Part shown: in pieces, positions 25,601-37,300 of the stretch | How the letters are laid out: each line of letters begins with the position of its first letter | Position numbering within the stretch: position 1 is the stretch's first letter | Assembly (NCBI GenBank): GCA_037013495.1 | Contig: CM072809.1 | Location: forward strand, 9,684,501 to 9,748,500 | From: Hippophae tibetana | Lineage: Eukaryota; Streptophyta; Magnoliopsida; Rosales; Elaeagnaceae | DNA: 64,000 nt | Direction of reading: 5' to 3' | Made by a program: the position numbers and the translations under genes | Notes under the pieces: generated by a model | The model's input: the letters and a program-made list of their open reading frames with translations, nothing else | Told to the model about the DNA's origin: nothing | The model's database searches: none

Positions 25601-27587
25601 TTATCGTTCAAATATACAAAAAAATTATCGTTCAAATATATAATTTGCTAATAGATGTTAACACTTGACAGAGCAAACAGAAAATGGTTACTGTTTACAC
25701 ATTTGGTCCTTTAAGATCTAAAAAGACGATCTAGGTGTGAGTTACAATTTAAGTTTTAATACTTAAAAGCATTAAGTACAAGAAAGAGTTGGCATTTTCA
25801 GTACAAAATGTTGCAATATGCTGGGAAAATACAGAAATTTTGAAAATTTAAGTGGCAAAGAGTAAACCATGCAATTTTTGAACATAATACATAATTTAGT
25901 GGCAAAAAAGTATTTAAGTGATGTTCATCTCAAAATCTACAAATTAATATTTGGTAGTAGAGAGTATATTCTGGAAGTGTTTCCTCTGGTTTACACCATG
26001 AGATTAAGTGATTCAGAAAAAGGAAGTTATAACCAGATCATAATCAGCTCAGGAAAACCAGTATTCTACCTGTCTAGGTCCGCAAAACAAATTCTTTACC
26101 ACCATTCGGCTCATCTATAGTCACATCCAGCACAGACTTCTATAATAAATGAAAATTTTTGCAAGAATTTTACCGTTTGGTTTTTTAAACATACTTATGC
26201 CACCCCATAAACATATCCTCAATATTACTCAAGAATGTAGCAACATAACTAATTCAATGGTAAATTATGTTCTTGTAAAAAAAGAAAGAATGAAAAACAG
26301 CCAAAAGATCTGTAACAAATCATAGCTTGTAATCGTACTCACTGCTAGAAAATGTGTGGCAGAAGGACGATGCAACACAGCTTTTCTAGGGTTAGGTGGT
26401 AGCGTAGGATCAACAATTTCCTGAGAGTAGTTTGTGCGGCTAGACGGTATCCCCCCATTATGAGAACTCTTTGCAACATTTGACTGGAAAAATGAACCAC
26501 TGGGTTCCCACTCCAGACACTGAAGCATTCTAAAAGTATCAAGCGTGAGCTCCAAAAACTTCACCTGAATCCCACCAGCCAAAAATCAACAAAACAAATG
26601 TACAAAAATAGAGAGCCCATGATGAAGTATGAATATCACAAGACTAGTTCAACTTATTTTGGAAGGAAAAACAGAAAGAAAGAAAGAAAAATGATACTCT
26701 GATGCAATTAACAAACCTCGTTGTGATGGTAGCTGCTCAGCACAACGTCTGTTAGTTTCAAATTCCTCTTGACATTAGGCACAACAATGGAATCCGGGTT
26801 GGAATCCAGTACAACACTATACCTGGAAGGCCTAAGATTCGTAAAACCCGAGTCAGCCTTCAAGAACCTAAGAATTTCCTGAACCACAAGCTTCCATTCT
26901 TTGAATTCAGAGTCCTGAAACGTCCTCTTACACTCATCAACTGAAGCCCTAAGCTGATGAACCAATTGCTGCACCATATCTCGACGATTCAATATCAAAC
27001 ACACCAGGAGAAACCTGGAAATGAACCTGAGCTGCTTGTTGGCCAAACCCAGGTCCTGAAACATGCCTTCCTTGAAGTACTCTCGGCTGAAAATGGCCTC
27101 ATAGAAAATGTAGGCCTCGGACAAATAATTAGCCTCGCTGGTTCTCATGTACTGCCCAAAATACAACTGGGCGATTCGGGAGGCGATCTCTCCGATCTCC
27201 CATCGCTTGAGACCAGCCTCCACCAGCTTATGGCGATGTTCCTGTTGAAACTTCCATAGCTGTGTATACACTTTAAACACCTTGTAGAAATACGTATCAT
27301 ATTCCTGCCTATGATTATAGCATTTTTTCAATTGCAATTCACATAAAAAATAAAATAAAAAACGGAACAGGGTTTTGTTTGACCTAATTGCCTATTTCGT
27401 TGGTTTTAGGTTTTGATTCAATTGGGGAAAATTGAAGATGAGAGAACTTTTCGAACCTGTTGCGGTGATAATAAGGAAGGTCTCTGATTTTGGAAAATTT
27501 CTTGTCGGCTTTGTGGACCAAAGACCAGTAGACTTCGCTTACTGGAATGTTGTTGTTGTTGCTGCTGCTGCTCGGAGGTACTTGCAT
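22654..27587 (-). CDS. SCAI homologue (suppressor of cancer cell invasion family)
   Basis: Nine minus-strand exons: 27587-27457, 27308-26717, 26564-26343, 25125-25059, 24931-24788, 24127-24036, 23703-23521, 23435-23299 and 22888-22654. The sum is 1803 nt, 600 aa plus stop, close to animal SCAI (about 600 aa). Diagnostic text includes EIASRIAQLYFGQYMRTSEA, SEAYIFYEAIFSREYF and CDLLPFTRRPLFLVIDS, plus the C-terminal FLFCRTVLALYAP. SCAI in animals is a nuclear cofactor of MRTF/SRF transcription and of double-strand break repair. In plants its role is little known, so function here is inferred from the family. The start at 27587 is the first ATG in frame; an overlapping frame there gives a poly-Gln run instead of Ser/Asn. 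Seven introns are GT-AG. The intron between 24036 and 23703 keeps the frame only with a GC donor (GAG|GCAAGT). Confidence 0.93.
25149..25426. repeat. Tandem duplication (2 x 139 bp) in a SCAI intron
   Basis: Two adjacent copies, 25149-25287 and 25288-25426. Each begins gtga(t/c)ttttgttttcttttaa, passes through gattagggtacaatatc and gcaaaccatttgaa, and ends gctgaaggtgca. They differ by scattered substitutions and small indels. The duplication lies in the intron between exons 3 and 4 (26342-25126), so it does not touch coding sequence. Confidence 0.85.
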
Positions 27588-27659
27588 TGTGGCAGTGTCG
27601 TTTGCAAGAGTGATTGATGTCGTTTCGTAAGCTGGACAAGGATCAAAAGGAGGACGATG

Positions 27660-29398
27660 ACGAAAACGACGGCGAGAATTAAAGGATCTGTTTGGTTTGC
27701 AAAGCTTTAAGTTGACCCCCCCCCTGTCAATGGAACTTACCGCTATTGGTACCGTTTATTTATTGAAAAGGAATTTCACGTAAGTCTGGGATAAATATCA
27801 TTTATTATTTTTATTTAATTTAATTATAAAATAAATTTTATCTATTTGATATTTAACATTTTCTTTGAAGGAATATATTTTACATTTTTAAATCTTGCCA
27901 TTTTTTTTCCAATGAAGTTTATTTCTAAATTATAATCCATTTTTTTCAAGCAATAATTATCTATTTTGAGTATCAGCTATTAAGATTAGAAATTAAACTT
28001 AAATTAAACTTAAATTAAAAAGTCACTATTACTAATGAGTGAAATTGTAAATAATAATTCTAGTGAAGCTCGAACTCAATTAAATCAAGACATGTCTTTT
28101 TTTTAAATAGGTTTAAATACACATTTGTACATTAAATTTTGTTAAAATTCGTACTTAAGTTTTCAAATTATTTTCTTTAATAATTCACTTCTTAAATTTT
28201 TTTAATTTTACACTTAATTTTTTTTAACAATTCAATCCTTACATTTTATAATTTCTACACTTAAATCATAAATTAATTAAAGATAAAATGGAAATTTATA
28301 ATCTAAGTAAAAATTAAAAAAAAAGAGTTAAGGATTGAATTGTTAAAAAAATTTAAAGAGTTAAAATATAAAATTGGTTAAAGTTTAAGAATTAATTATG
28401 TATTAAACAAATTTAAATATTTAAATTAATTAATAGGAATTAAATTTTAAATATTATACGTAATTAAATAATTTTTATGTTGTTAAGTTAAGATAAAATT
28501 TATTTTTATTTCTTGTTAAATTAAAACAAGATTTTATGAAATATATAATGTGTGTTACATTGATATTTTTTTAATATAAAAATAAAATAAAATATAATTA
28601 AATTAAAAGATAATTTATGATATTATCAAAGGAAAGATTATGGAATAGATTGATAGAACAAAAATATTATATACTGAATGATACTTTTGCTTAAAACTCT
28701 TTATGTATTGTATATAATGTGATAGAACAGGCAAACACACTTAAATATAATATGAATTATGCATATTATATATAATACAATTAAAAATACTAATTGAGTT
28801 ACACAAATTCCATATTGCATAGTCGGCAATATTAAAACATAGGTGCCACTGGCCGGTGGATAAGGAGAATGTACATGGGCACGGGTAAATATCAGACCGC
28901 TTTTCATCTATATTATTAAAGGATATCAATGTAATACATAAGTTTATCTATTCATTTTTTTATAAAAAAAATTAATGATTTAAAATTTTAATAAAATAAT
29001 AATAATAATAATAACATTTAATATTATTTATAAAAGAAATTAGCGATAATTTTTTAAAATTTTGAAATAAAAATTACAAACTCATAAATGTACCAATGTC
29101 TTTTTAATACCAACAATCAACAATAAACATATAACATTGTATTATATGTCAATTTATAATTATTTTAATTATTTTTTAAAATAGTTTAATTATTTATATT
29201 GATATAAGACATTTTAATTATTCACATCAATTTTTTTTACAAAAATGAATGATACTTTTTAATTGTTAACATAAAAATAGATGACCACAGTAGATGTACC
29301 ATCATAATTTAAAAAAATAATATTATATATTTATTTTAAGTATTATTGATTCTTTTTATTAAAATATCTATTTTTATAAAAAAATTGTACTAATTATA
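27660..29398. other. Intergenic, AT-rich
   Basis: Upstream of SCAI up to the viral insertion. After the presumed SCAI promoter (to about 27780) the sequence is nearly all A/T. A less AT-rich island at about 28800-28915 gives minus-strand open frames without a recognisable domain. Confidence 0.4.
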
Positions 29399-29534
29399 AA
29401 TGTTTCGGAAAGATTCTCAAATTATACTAATTACAAGCAACTGATTCTCAAATGTTTCGGAAAGATTCTCAAATGTTTCTATAAATTCTTCAAGAGGAAA
29501 ATAAACTGATTTTGAAGAAACTCAGAGGCTTCCT

Positions 29535-32090
29535 ATGGGAATAAATTTACCAGTTTATCAAAATGATGGATCTAAAAGATCTGAAACAGTAGAAGAAAAA
29601 TCTAATAGATCTGAAGAGCAGACGGAAAGACCGATGAGTCCAACACTCTCTGATATGGGATACGAATCGAACACTAGGTTCCAGAGTGTTATGGTGTTAC
29701 AAAGACCATCATTTAACGAATCTCTAAAAGAGATGTTTTATGATCCAAAAAATTCTAAAAAAAGAAAAATATTTTATTCTCTAAATAGAGAACAATAAAA
29801 AATGTTCTATGAAAAGTATAAAGCATTCTTAAAGTATGCTGAAAAGAAGAATAGAGAAGAAGAATTAAATTTCTTCGACTTTATCATCAAGTATTCTGAA
29901 AAGAATGGAATCATAATTCCTGAGGTATATAACCTTGAAAAGGTTCATCAAACATATACCTTAGAATCTGGTGAAAAAATAATGGCAGCCCATCCTCCAG
30001 AAGCAGTCATTAAGATATCAGAAAAAGTACAAGCAGTTCCTTACAAAGCAAACTCAACAAAACCAGAGTTACAAGCCACCGACGAATCTGTGAATCAAGT
30101 TATAGAACAAGGAAATTACACCAACTTATTCTTACAAACAGTTGGGAATCAGTTAACAAGAATTGAAAAATCGGTTCAAAAGCAGACTGAAAGTTTACCA
30201 TCTACTTCTAAGAAAGAAGTAAAACCAACCTTCTTTAAACCTATTCCAGATTTTAAATTAAAAAAAGAAGATAACTCAGAATTCTTAAAAGAATTACTAG
30301 AAAAAATGTCTAAAATAGACACGACAGATAGAGGAAAATCTGTAAGAATGCTCAAAGAAGATCTGAATGAGATCTCTGAAAAAGAAGTAGATGAAATTTA
30401 TCCTAGGCAATTCCGGTTTACAAAGCAAAGCCTTATTATCCTAGGCAATCTCCAGTCGATTTACAAATCGAAGAAGAATTACCCAGTAGAACAGTATATT
30501 CTGGTAGTACCATCCAAGAATGGAGTATTGACAGACTATCTGAATGTCAAGTTATTCGGGTAATTAAAAATATGCTTATGTATGCAACTGCAATCAAGTT
30601 TCAAGGAAACTCAGATAAACAGGCAGCATTAGCAATAATAGCTGGCTTTGTTGGACAATTACAAGGCTGGTGGGATACTCACTTAGGTCCTCAAGAACGA
30701 CATACAATTCTTAGCTCAATTAAGCAAGAGGTAAATGAAAATGGTGATGTTCTCCAAATAGAAGACACAGTCAACACACTGGTCTACACAATATTGTTAC
30801 ACTTTGTGGGAAGTACAACTTTGCAGCAAGATAGAAGTCATGAACAGCTTATAAGCTTAAGATGTCCTACCATGTCACATTTCAAATGGTATAAGGATGT
30901 TTTCTTCTCTAAAGTTTTCACAAGAGAAGACTCAAATAGCGACTTCTAGAAAGAAAGATTCATTGCAGGGTTACCTACCCTATTTGCTGATAAAATTCGT
31001 GCAAGACTCCGAGCCAAGCATGGTGGTTCCATACCCTATGGTATGTATACATTTGGAGAATTAGCCGCTGAAATAGTGGCAGAAGGATTAGCATTCTGTA
31101 CTGATATGAAGCTTAAAAGAAAAGTGGACAAAGAAAAAATCCAAAGCAAGCAGGCCTTAGGAGACTTTTGCGAATAGTATGGGTATCAAAATATCCTTAA
31201 AGGATTATCTCAAAAGAAAGCCCATAAATCCCAAAAGGCTTACAAAAAACCTTGGTTTAAAGAATCAAGAACTTATCCTTCTAAAAGAAGGAAAAAATCT
31301 AAAAGATTTAATTGGACTAAAAAGCCCAATAATGAAGCCCGATTTACTAAAAGTAAAATACCCACTTGTTATAAGTGTGGAAAGCAGGGACACTATAGCC
31401 CAAATTGTAGAATTCAACAAAAGGTCAATGAATTAAATATTGATGAGAAACTTAAAAATCAGTTTCTAAAAATACTCTTATCAGAGCAATCTTCTAAGGA
31501 AGATAATGAAGAAGATTATAGTGGATCCTCATCTTCCTCCTCTCAAGAGGATGAATCAAGTCAAGAAGACTGTGAATGCGATTACTACAAAGTCATCGTC
31601 AAAATGAATGGTTTAGACTTAAATGTCTTAACAAAAGAGGAAAATTTCATTCTCGATATTATAGACAAAATTCAAGATCCAGAAGAAAAGAGAAAAACCT
31701 TAGCAAAATATATAGAAGTTGCTAAAGAAGAAGTCCCTCAAAGAAAAAATCAAAAGGGATTACAAGCTCAAATATAGAGACATCAGCAGCAATATTCCTT
31801 CAATGAAATCCTTAAAAGGATTAGGAATACCTCTCCTGAACTTCAGGAGCCAACAATAAGTGATCTCAGAAAAGAGATCAATCAAACTAAAAAAGATCTT
31901 AAGGATCTAAAAACAAGAGTTCAGATCCTTGAACTACAACAGTGTGTCCAAACACCATTTCCCTCTGAAAATGAGATAGATAATAAATAAGAGGATTTTG
32001 ATGATCTCTTAGAAGAGGTTCCAACAATTCCTACTGATAAAAAGAAAGAGATCCTCAAAGAAGAAGAAAATTCTAACCCAGAATTTGCTG
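29535..32090 (+). pseudogene. Pararetroviral capsid (gag-like) region with CCHC zinc knuckle
   Basis: Read mostly in one frame after a frame change near 30410-30440. The N-terminal third is Lys/Glu-rich. The capsid core has the GWWDTHLGP block at about 30670. A CCHC knuckle lies at 31367-31408 with C-x2-C-x4-H-x4-C spacing (CYKCGKQGHYSPNC). An acidic Ser/Glu stretch follows at about 31510-31580. Stops at 29796, 30947, 31175, 31775 and 31988 interrupt it. In intact relatives this part forms the virion shell and binds nucleic acid. No downstream start would restore a full product. Confidence 0.8.
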
Positions 32091-33050
32091 ATATGCACTT
32101 TGTCAACTCCTTAGACAGAGTCGTAAACCACAAATGGTACTCAAAAGTAACCATTGTGATCAACAAAGAATATTCTTTCAAAGTTGAAGCCCTAATTGAT
32201 ACACGAGCTGATCTAAACTGCATTAGTGAAGGCATTGTACCAACAAAGTATTTTACAAAAACCACTCAAGTATTAAATACTGCTAATGGTGGAAGAATGC
32301 CTATACATTATAAGCTGTCCAATGCAGCCGTATGTAATAATGGAGTATGCCTAGAAACTACATTTCTATTAAGTAAAGAATTATCAAGAATGGTAATTCT
32401 AGGCACACCATTCATCAATATGCTATATCCTTTCAAAACCACTACAGAAGGGATCAAAACAAAAATTGATGGATATCCCATTATTTTCAAGTTCACAAAG
32501 AAACCTCAGATACATGAAGTAAATTACCTCAATGGTAAGATTACTGAAAAAGAAAAATTTCTTTTTTCCTTAAAGGAAGAAATGAATTTTAAAACAATTC
32601 AAGAGAAGATTCTCTCTAAAGAAATACAAGAGAAAATCCAATCTCTCAAAGAGAAATTTGAAAAAGAGATATGTGCTGAAATCCCTAGTGCATTTTGGGA
32701 AAGAAAGAAACATATGGCAGAATTTCCATATGAACCTAACTTTACAGAGGCCCAAATTAATACAAAGGCCAGGCCCATTCAAATGAATGAAAGACACTTA
32801 CTCATATGTAAGCAGGAAATAGAAGATCTTCTGAAAAAGAAGTTAATAAGGCCCAATACTTCTCCTTGGTCCTGTCCAGCATTTTATGTGGAAAATAGTG
32901 CTGAAATCGAGAGAGGAGTTCCCAGACTGGTAATTAATTATAAGCCCCTAAACAAGGTGCTTAGATGGATAAGATATCCATTACCCAATAAAAAAGACTT
33001 ACTTAGTCGACTAAACAAAGCTCTAGTACTCTCTGTAATATATCCATATT
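32091..33050 (+). pseudogene. Pararetroviral protease and truncated reverse transcriptase
   Basis: One open frame (ATG at 32093, stop at 33050). An aspartic protease fold is seen with the active-site triad at 32198-32206, but it reads DTRAD: the Gly of the catalytic Asp-Thr-Gly is Arg (CGA). A linker leads into the RT N-terminus with RPNTSPWSCPAFYV at about 32850 and RLVINYKPLNKVL at about 32928. The match stops at about 33030, before any catalytic aspartates of the palm. The polymerase centre and RNase H are therefore missing, deleted or never included, and the sequence passes at once into the intergenic region. Confidence 0.82.
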
Positions 33051-33317
33051 AATAAGATACTTTTGTTTCTTTATTATCTATCTTCTTTATTATTGTTTAT
33101 ATAACTTAGCAGATCCTGGTCTATTTTGGTATCAGAGCCATCTAAGTTGGAAAAGATAGTAGAATTATAGCAAGTAATCCCAATAATCTTGATATTAAAA
33201 GAGACTTCGAGGTACTAGGACTTCGACGAGCAGCGCAGAAGTAAGTCCCAAGAGAGGCAGTGGTAAGACGCGTGAGACTTTGTCTGATCCTATTAAGGTA
33301 TTCTCTGATCTTTTGCA
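33051..33317 (+). promoter_or_regulatory. Pararetroviral intergenic region
   Basis: Non-coding stretch between the RT remnant and the movement-protein start. It has T-rich repeats (ttctttattatctatcttctttattattg), a tataactta box at about 33099, and then the primer site. In intact caulimovirids this region carries the promoter and polyadenylation signals for the terminally redundant transcript. Activity here is unknown. Confidence 0.55.
33127..33140 (+). other. tRNA-Met primer binding site (pararetrovirus)
   Basis: The sequence tggtatcagagcca is complementary to the 3' end of initiator tRNA-Met, the minus-strand primer used by caulimovirids. It sits between the RT remnant and the movement-protein start, where a circular caulimovirid genome has it. 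Confidence 0.85.
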
Positions 33318-34262
33318 ATGGCAGGATTAGTAAGATCATTTTCTAAAACCTCTACTTCTTCATCCTCTAGCACTAGCTCTACTTCTACATGAAGATATGC
33401 AAAAAATAAAGAAGTAATAGATATAGAAAATATTGAACAAGATTTAGCTAACTGGAATGTTCCTGAACTTCACAAGTCTATAATAAGGGTAGCTTTCTTT
33501 TTAAATCTAACTATATAATTAAAACAGTAGAAGAAACGTATCCTTTAGCTAAAGAATCATTAGATTTAAGCTTATTATCTCAAGGTCTTATAGACCAATA
33601 TAGAGAAAAGTATAATTATCTGCATATTGGTTTGGTACAAATTGCAGTTAAACCTCTTACTAGAGAAGGACTTAATAATTCAGTTCTTATTTGTGTTAGA
33701 GATAAAAGACACAATCAGATTAAAGATTCGATGTTGGGATGTATTGAATCGTCCTTAAGTTCAGGACCAATATATTTTAATTGTTTCCCTAATTTCTCTG
33801 TGTGCATAAAAGATGCAAATGTTTTAAAATGTTTAAAGGTAGATGTGCAGACACATGATTTCGATATGGAAGAAGGAACCAGTAATATTGCTCTTATATA
33901 TAGAGTATATTTCAAAGTCATGAACACTATCTGCCCAGACATCAACTTAAAATCTCTCATCAGAGATAAAAAAGGATAAACCACGCTATTTCAAACAAAT
34001 AGTGAAAAAACCAGATTAGTTACACCTAAAAGGTTAGCATGAGACAAAATTACCCTTACAGGAAGCTGGTTAATACAACAAGAATCTGAAAAGGTTAAAA
34101 TCCCTCAAAATACTAAAGTCGATCAAATAATAGAACATGAAGACGGCTCAGTAGAGATCATGTTTGACTCAACAAGAAAAGTAAGAAAATATCTGAGTCA
34201 AGACCGTCAACTACAAGCAACCGATTCTCAAATGTTTCGGAAAGATTCTCAAATGTTTCTTT
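33318..34262 (+). pseudogene. Pararetroviral movement protein, broken
   Basis: It starts at ATG 33318 with a Ser/Thr-rich N-terminus and meets a TGA near 33390. There is a frame disruption at about 33510-33530, and the longest open part is 33632-33979. Recognisable 30K-superfamily text includes GLVQIAVKPLTREGLN, SSLSSGPIYFNCFPNFSV and NIALIYRVYFKV. Further stops follow at 33977 and about 34042. Intact relatives widen plasmodesmata for cell-to-cell spread. This copy cannot give that product. Confidence 0.8.
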
Positions 34263-34340
34263 ATTATCTATCTTCTTTATTATTGTTTATATAACTTAGG
34301 AGATTGTTATAAGCGTGGAAAGCAGGGACACTATATTAAA

Positions 34341-37300
34341 AAAAACTATCTTTCAATCTATTTCTACCCTAATAATTAATTTTTTGTCCGTATTTTTTAA
34401 ATCAAATAACTTTAATATCAAAATTATCTTTTATTATTTAGCTAAAAATTTGAGTTATTATAATATTTTTCTACCAAAAAAATACTTAGAGGTGAATTTA
34501 GGCATTAAATTGATATCATTTAATAATATTAATAAAAATAAATATCAAAATAATAAGATAGATATTATTAAAGTATCAATCTTTATGTATATTGTATAAA
34601 AAAAAATACAAACATTTATAATTATTAAAAGAGATATCTCCACGTATTAATTGTCACAGAAAAGATTGAGGAAGTTAAAAAAATAAAAATAAGGAAAATA
34701 CAATTGAACATATTTTAAAATTAAACTAATTAGATTATACTATTAATATAAAAATCATAAGATAATTTGTGCAACATAACAACTTAATATAAAATGTTTA
34801 GTAACAATACAAAAAATTATTTATATCATGCTTAGCAGGGAATTTTTTTTAAAGTTTTGTTTTCATAAATTAACCTCTTTAAAAATAAGTATTTTTGAAG
34901 TAAAAATATATTTTAATAAAGCAATCATTTAAATATGATTCTATGTAAAATAAGTAAACACAATTAGTTTAATTTCAATTCACTTTTTTTAGGATTATTT
35001 ATGTTTATGTTCAAATTTCACTATATATTAGCTAAGTATATTTTTTTTTTGGAAAAATTACCTTAGAATCCTTTACTTATTATAAAAATGATATTTAGGT
35101 CTTATATTTTTTTTATAACAATTTAATCATATTGTTACGAAAAAATAAACGTATAAGAACAAATGTAATTTTTTTAATTACATTATATAAAAACTATTAT
35201 AACTTAAATAATTAAAAAATAACCAAAAATATTCAAAAAACAATTGTTATTTATTTTTGTATAACCATTTTTTCATAACAATACAATTAAAATGTTAAAA
35301 ATAAAATAAATATAAGACCTAAATATCGCTTTTAAAACAAGTATAAAATATTTATAATCATTTTATATAAATATATAATCTTTTTAAGAACATATATCAC
35401 TTAAAAATAATAAGTTATCTCAAAAAGAAATTATTAAAAACACATACAAACAGGTAGGGTTGTTCATCGGATCGAAACCACTGATTTTATACTTATTTGA
35501 TCTGATCTGACCATCCGCTCAGATTGAAACATCATAATTCGTAACCGATCTGATCTGTAAACTATTCGGATAACATTCGATCAATCCGACTAATAAAATT
35601 AATTAACTCTATTTTTTGTATTTTTAAATAATTTTTTTAAATTTTCACATAAATCATAACATAAAATTATTTGACTTAAAAAATATTAAAAAAACAAATA
35701 AATATATATTAAATAAATATATATATAATTAATTTATGTCATATTCGGATGAATCATAGTGAAATTCGCACTTAACGATTGAATTTTTTTTTCATCCAAT
35801 CCGACCATCGGATCAGATTGATCGGATGATCAAATTTTTTACACACCCCTACAAACGGATATCATATAAACCACGTTTTAGCATTACTATAGAGGAAAAA
35901 CGTATGGGATATGCCACAAAGTGTGGGAAGTCAAGTGATCGAGAAGTCATAAAAAATGTTATCTTATTCGTATAAATTTTAAGACACTATTGTCAAAAAT
36001 AGAAAGTTATTTTTAAAGATAAAAAACAATGTAGGTAATATAACACATAAATATAATATATGAATAGTATTATTAAATTTTAGAGTTGAACTACTCGTTG
36101 TTGATATTGTAAATGGTGGATTGGGATCTCTTTTAAATAGAGGTGATAATTCATATAAGTTAAGACAATTTGAGATGGTTTGAATTTAAATTTAATTTGA
36201 GTTATTAAAGTGGAGCATTAACTCAAACTAAACATAAACGAGTTATTCTAAATTAGTTTGAATTATTAATTATTTGTTTTTTAATTAATTGATTTTTTTA
36301 TGAATAAAAAATATATTTAATGATTAAAATTCATTAACTTAATTATCATTATATGAAAAATTAAAAGTGGGGATGATAAATAATAAATTATTACTAAATA
36401 AATAATTCAAGCACACAACAATAACTATGGAGATAATACAACTCTAAACATAAATGTTATGTTATGATGTCTAGTTAATAAGTATTTGACACACATAATG
36501 TGTCTTACTCGTAGCATATTTATTATAATAGTATGTGAAATTTCCTTTTTCATTCGTATATCTATTTTGATATATTTGACCATAATATTTATACTTTTCT
36601 CATTAAATATTATCAAAAGTCAAAATAATAGTATCAAAATATGTTCATATTCATAATCTTTTTAACATTATCTATTTGTTTATTTAAATTTAAAATAATG
36701 TTAATGGTTGTTTAATCTTTCCCTGTTGTGTTATCTTTATCCACCTTTATATATTCTCATTTCATTAAAATAAAAACTAAAATAAAAAATAAATAAATTA
36801 ACCAAAAGTTAGAACACATGATACAAATTTCTCTTGTATAATACAACATTTTTATTATGTGTGTACAACAACAAACTTAATTTTTTTAAAGAATACATAT
36901 TTATTAAGACTGACTCAAGAGTTATGAATATAATGTATTAATTACTAATATACATATTTTCAAACCATAATATACGTGCATGTTACTTTCTATATTCTTT
37001 ATTTTATTTTTTAAATTTTATTTGTGTTTGAGTTTACAAATATGAATATGACAAAATAAACAAACTATGACTTATTTATAACCTATATAAATTTTAAGAC
37101 AATGACTTTTTTTATTTTGAAAGAAAATATATTCTTTGTAAGAATTGCAATATAATACGAGAAGAAATATATTTATCGAATTTTTAATATAATGTGTAAG
37201 TTGTACGTGTTATAACTATTTTATTTTAACCAGCTTGAACCTAACTTAATTTTTTGTAGTTATTTATGTTCGATTAAGATTTTACAATTTAAATTCTATT

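Larger units (their letters stand above)
29399..34340 (+). mobile_element. Endogenous pararetrovirus (Caulimoviridae), degenerate and rearranged
   Basis: The order read on + is: end of movement protein, capsid/gag with zinc knuckle, aspartic protease, start of reverse transcriptase, intergenic region with tRNA-Met primer site, then movement protein. This gene set, without LTRs or integrase, is that of plant pararetroviruses. The overall look is petuvirus-like, but the genus is not proven. The copy is circularly permuted: 29431-29480 and 34211-34260 are the same 50 nt apart from 2 mismatches. It is not functional. There are in-frame stops at 29796, 30947, 31175, 31775 and 31988, a frame change near 30410-30440, loss of the RT core and RNase H, and stops in the movement protein. 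The last 80 bases are two further viral snippets out of order. Confidence 0.85.

Noticed and set aside
26957..27259. Plus-strand 100-aa frame opposite SCAI exon 2
   Set aside because: Antisense shadow of conserved SCAI coding sequence.
28701..28929. Two overlapping minus-strand frames in a less AT-rich island
   Set aside because: No domain recognised, no splice partner, and the C-terminal halves are low complexity.
33127..33140. LTR-retrotransposon primer site
   Set aside because: The same tRNA-Met complement is used by copia elements, but no LTR flanks it and the neighbours are movement protein and caulimovirid polyprotein.
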